This document shows, piece after piece, positions 33,819 through 35,585 of a stretch of DNA of 35,585 nucleotides (position 1 is the stretch's first letter; each line of letters starts with the position of its first letter). The notes below the pieces were generated by a model that searched no databases, was not told the DNA's origin, and worked only from the letters and a program-made list of their open reading frames with translations. Both the position numbers and the translations under genes were made by a program. Source of the DNA: an uncultured Bacteroidota bacterium (GTDB lineage: Bacteria > Bacteroidota > Bacteroidia > AKYH767-A > OLB10); contig CAIXTT010000312.1 in assembly GCA_903922455.1 (NCBI GenBank), positions 1 to 35,585 on the forward strand, given 5' to 3'.

Positions 33819-35585
33819 ATGAAAAACAATTACAAAACGACAGTAAATCCAGTCCGCAGGACAGGTTGGCTGTTAAAAATCTGTTTGTTGTTAATCTTTG
33901 GCTTTGCAAGCACATTGCAAGCTCAGGTGGTAACAACCATTTCACCTGCAAACTCTAGTTTAATTACTGGTTCAGTAAATGCTGGAGGAACAAAAAATAG
34001 TGGTGATATGATATCCCTTAACACTGGTGCTAATAGAGGTTGGTGTATATTTAGTTTAGCCAGCATTCCGGCTGGTTCCACCATTACTGCTGTAACTGCA
34101 CAGTTTACAACTTTTACCTCAGTAAGTAGTACTGGTATAAATAATGTAAAAGTTTTTACAGGCGACCCTGTTACAAATGCAGGTGCCACTGTTTATACTA
34201 ATATTGGAGCAGTAGGAGTAGGTACTGTGGCTAATTCTTCTTCTTGGACAGCCGCTGGACTTCAGTCAAAAGTGTTTACAGCTCCTGGAGTTGCAGCTTG
34301 TCAAGCCGCTATAGGTGGTAATATTAATATAGGCTATGTTCGTGGTTCAACAAATAATTATAATGTTTATGGTTACACGGCATCAGCGACAAATCAACCA
34401 AAACTTGTAATTACCTATACCCCGCCGGCCATTGCAAATGATTTATCCTTAATTAATCCATCGACACCTAGTGGTACTTTATGTGCTGGTTCGGCTTCAA
34501 CAACGGTTTCTGTAACACTAAAAAATAATGGTACAGCATTGGCTGACTTTTCTGTAGATCCAGTTACTGTTACTGCTTCTGTAACTGGTCCAAACGGAAC
34601 TACCTTTACACCGGTTGTTATTAACTCTGGTACACTTGCATCGGGAGCTACTCAGGTAGTTAATATTGCTGTTGGATATAATGCTTCTATTTCAGGTACA
34701 TATAATTTCTCATCATCTGTTGCATGGACTCCTGATGGATTTGCTGGAAATAATAGTTTAGCTTTTTCAGCTTCAAGTGCCTTTAATGTAGTAGCATCGT
34801 CTAATGTCTATAGTTTTTGTGATGGTACGATTCCTCAATTGAATACTATTGCTAATTCAGATTATGTGGTTACTTCTATTGCACATGCTCCCATTGCACC
34901 TGTTTCTCCTGTGACTGGTCCATCGGGTGATGATGATGTGATGCCAGGTGTTGCTATACCTTTCCCATTCACCTTTTATGGTAATTCTTATAGTACACTT
35001 AATATTTATACAAATGGCTTTATTCAGTTGGGTGCTTCCAGTGGCTCTACCACTTCATATGGTTCAGTTATTCCAAATGTTGCTGCTCCAAATAATATTA
35101 TCGCCTTAGCTTGGGAAGATGGAAATGTTACAACAGGAAATATTCAATATTTCACAAGTGGCACAACACCTAACCGAAAATTTGTTATAGCATGGACGAA
35201 TGTGTTTTTCTATTCTGCTACAGGAAATATTACCGGGCAGATCGTTTTGAATGAAGTGGATAACTCAGTTGATGTATTTCATACAAATGTAACTCAAGCT
35301 GGAAATTCTTCAGTGTGCGGTATTGAAAACGCTGCCGGTACTTCGGGTCTTGTTGCTCCGGGTCGTCAGTTTGGCGCATGGACTCCAGATCCTACTACCA
35401 ACCAAGGATGGCATTTTGCATTACCTCCCATTAGTTATGTATGGACACCTTCCGGTGGGTTAAGTAATCCAAATATTCCGAATCCTACAGCAACATTAGC
35501 TTCTGCCACTAGTCAGATTTATACGGTTACTGTAACCAATAGTCTTTCCGGTTGCGTGGTAACCGATACAGTGAGTTTAACTAAT
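33819..35585 (+). CDS. large secreted multi-domain surface protein (3' partial)
   Basis: An open frame of 589 codons from ATG 33819 to the window end with no stop. A signal peptide is visible (charged start, then LLKICLLLIFGFASTLQAQ, cleaved about residue 36). Next come a jelly-roll-like domain (about 40-205, WCIFSLASIPAGSTITAV ... NQPKLVITYTPP, resembling the DNRLRE-type lectin-like class), a CARDB-like domain (about 210-330), a NIDO/beta-type domain (about 335-535, VAIPFPFTFYGNSYSTLNIY, NGFIQLG) and the start of a PKD/Ig-like repeat (YVWTPSGGL, YTVTVTNSLSGC). This layout is typical of T9SS-exported adhesins of Bacteroidota, which have a C-terminal sorting domain that would lie beyond the window. 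Function is unknown; adhesion or gliding are options. Confidence 0.9.
   Translation, partial: MKNNYKTTVNPVRRTGWLLKICLLLIFGFASTLQAQVVTTISPANSSLITGSVNAGGTKNSGDMISLNTGANRGWCIFSLASIPAGSTITAVTAQFTTFTSVSSTGINNVKVFTGDPVTNAGATVYTNIGAVGVGTVANSSSWTAAGLQSKVFTAPGVAACQAAIGGNINIGYVRGSTNNYNVYGYTASATNQPKLVITYTPPAIANDLSLINPSTPSGTLCAGSASTTVSVTLKNNGTALADFSVDPVTVTASVTGPNGTTFTPVVINSGTLASGATQVVNIAVGYNASISGTYNFSSSVAWTPDGFAGNNSLAFSASSAFNVVASSNVYSFCDGTIPQLNTIANSDYVVTSIAHAPIAPVSPVTGPSGDDDVMPGVAIPFPFTFYGNSYSTLNIYTNGFIQLGASSGSTTSYGSVIPNVAAPNNIIALAWEDGNVTTGNIQYFTSGTTPNRKFVIAWTNVFFYSATGNITGQIVLNEVDNSVDVFHTNVTQAGNSSVCGIENAAGTSGLVAPGRQFGAWTPDPTTNQGWHFALPPISYVWTPSGGLSNPNIPNPTATLASATSQIYTVTVTNSLSGCVVTDTVSLTN

Noticed and set aside
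1-35585. CRISPR array, tRNA, rRNA or insertion sequence
   Set aside because: No regular spaced repeat, no cloverleaf or ribosomal segment, and no transposase was recognised by eye; a dedicated search tool would be needed to exclude small RNA genes.

Overview
The window looks like a chromosomal segment of a member of the Bacteroidota. It is AT-rich. It carries a LytS/LytTR two-component pair with a Reg_prop/Y_Y_Y sensor, secreted proteins ending in type IX secretion (T9SS) sorting domains, DUF5777 and choice-of-anchor V proteins, Bacteroidota-style lipoproteins and a Wzc-like polysaccharide co-polymerase. I cannot assign genus or species. No rRNA, tRNA, CRISPR array, transposase or phage gene was seen.

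Left part (1-7010, all + strand). A sensor kinase cut by the window edge overlaps its LytTR response regulator. Then come six tightly packed genes for exported proteins: two lipoproteins with c-type heme motifs, an OB-fold (tRNA_anti-like) protein, a T9SS-exported choice-of-anchor V protein with one CxxCH, a YceI-like protein and a DUF5777 outer-membrane-type protein. The set looks like a cell-envelope, probably redox- or lipid-related, cassette whose function I cannot name.

7011-8600. A long non-coding stretch carries a symmetric three-hairpin repeat element flanked by a 10-bp direct repeat. It is followed by a secreted protein with two fibronectin III domains and a T9SS tail, and by a strong hairpin terminator shared with the converging operon.

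8629-30193 (all - strand, so it reads from right to left). This is an 18-gene surface polysaccharide cluster: BY-kinase/co-polymerase, ABC flippase candidate, MBOAT plus SGNH O-acetylation pair, WecB, FemAB/GNAT-like transferase, methyltransferase, polysaccharide deacetylase, two GT2 and four GT4-type glycosyltransferases, a GalE-like SDR, a Wzy/O-antigen-ligase-type polymerase, an AsnB amidotransferase and a WcaF-type acetyltransferase. Most genes abut or overlap by a few bases. The likely sequence is: nucleotide sugars are made, a repeat unit is assembled on a lipid, decorated (acetylated, possibly amidated, aminoacylated, methylated or deacetylated), flipped, polymerised and length-controlled. 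No Wzx flippase, Wza channel or initiating phosphoglycosyltransferase is present in the window.

30194-33030. A divergent intergenic region with an operator-like inverted repeat precedes gmd and fcl on the + strand, which together make GDP-L-fucose, presumably a precursor for the neighbouring polymer. They are separated by an unusual 335-bp repeat-bearing gap.

33031-35585. About 790 bp without a convincing gene leads into a large secreted, multi-domain surface protein that has no stop codon before the window ends.
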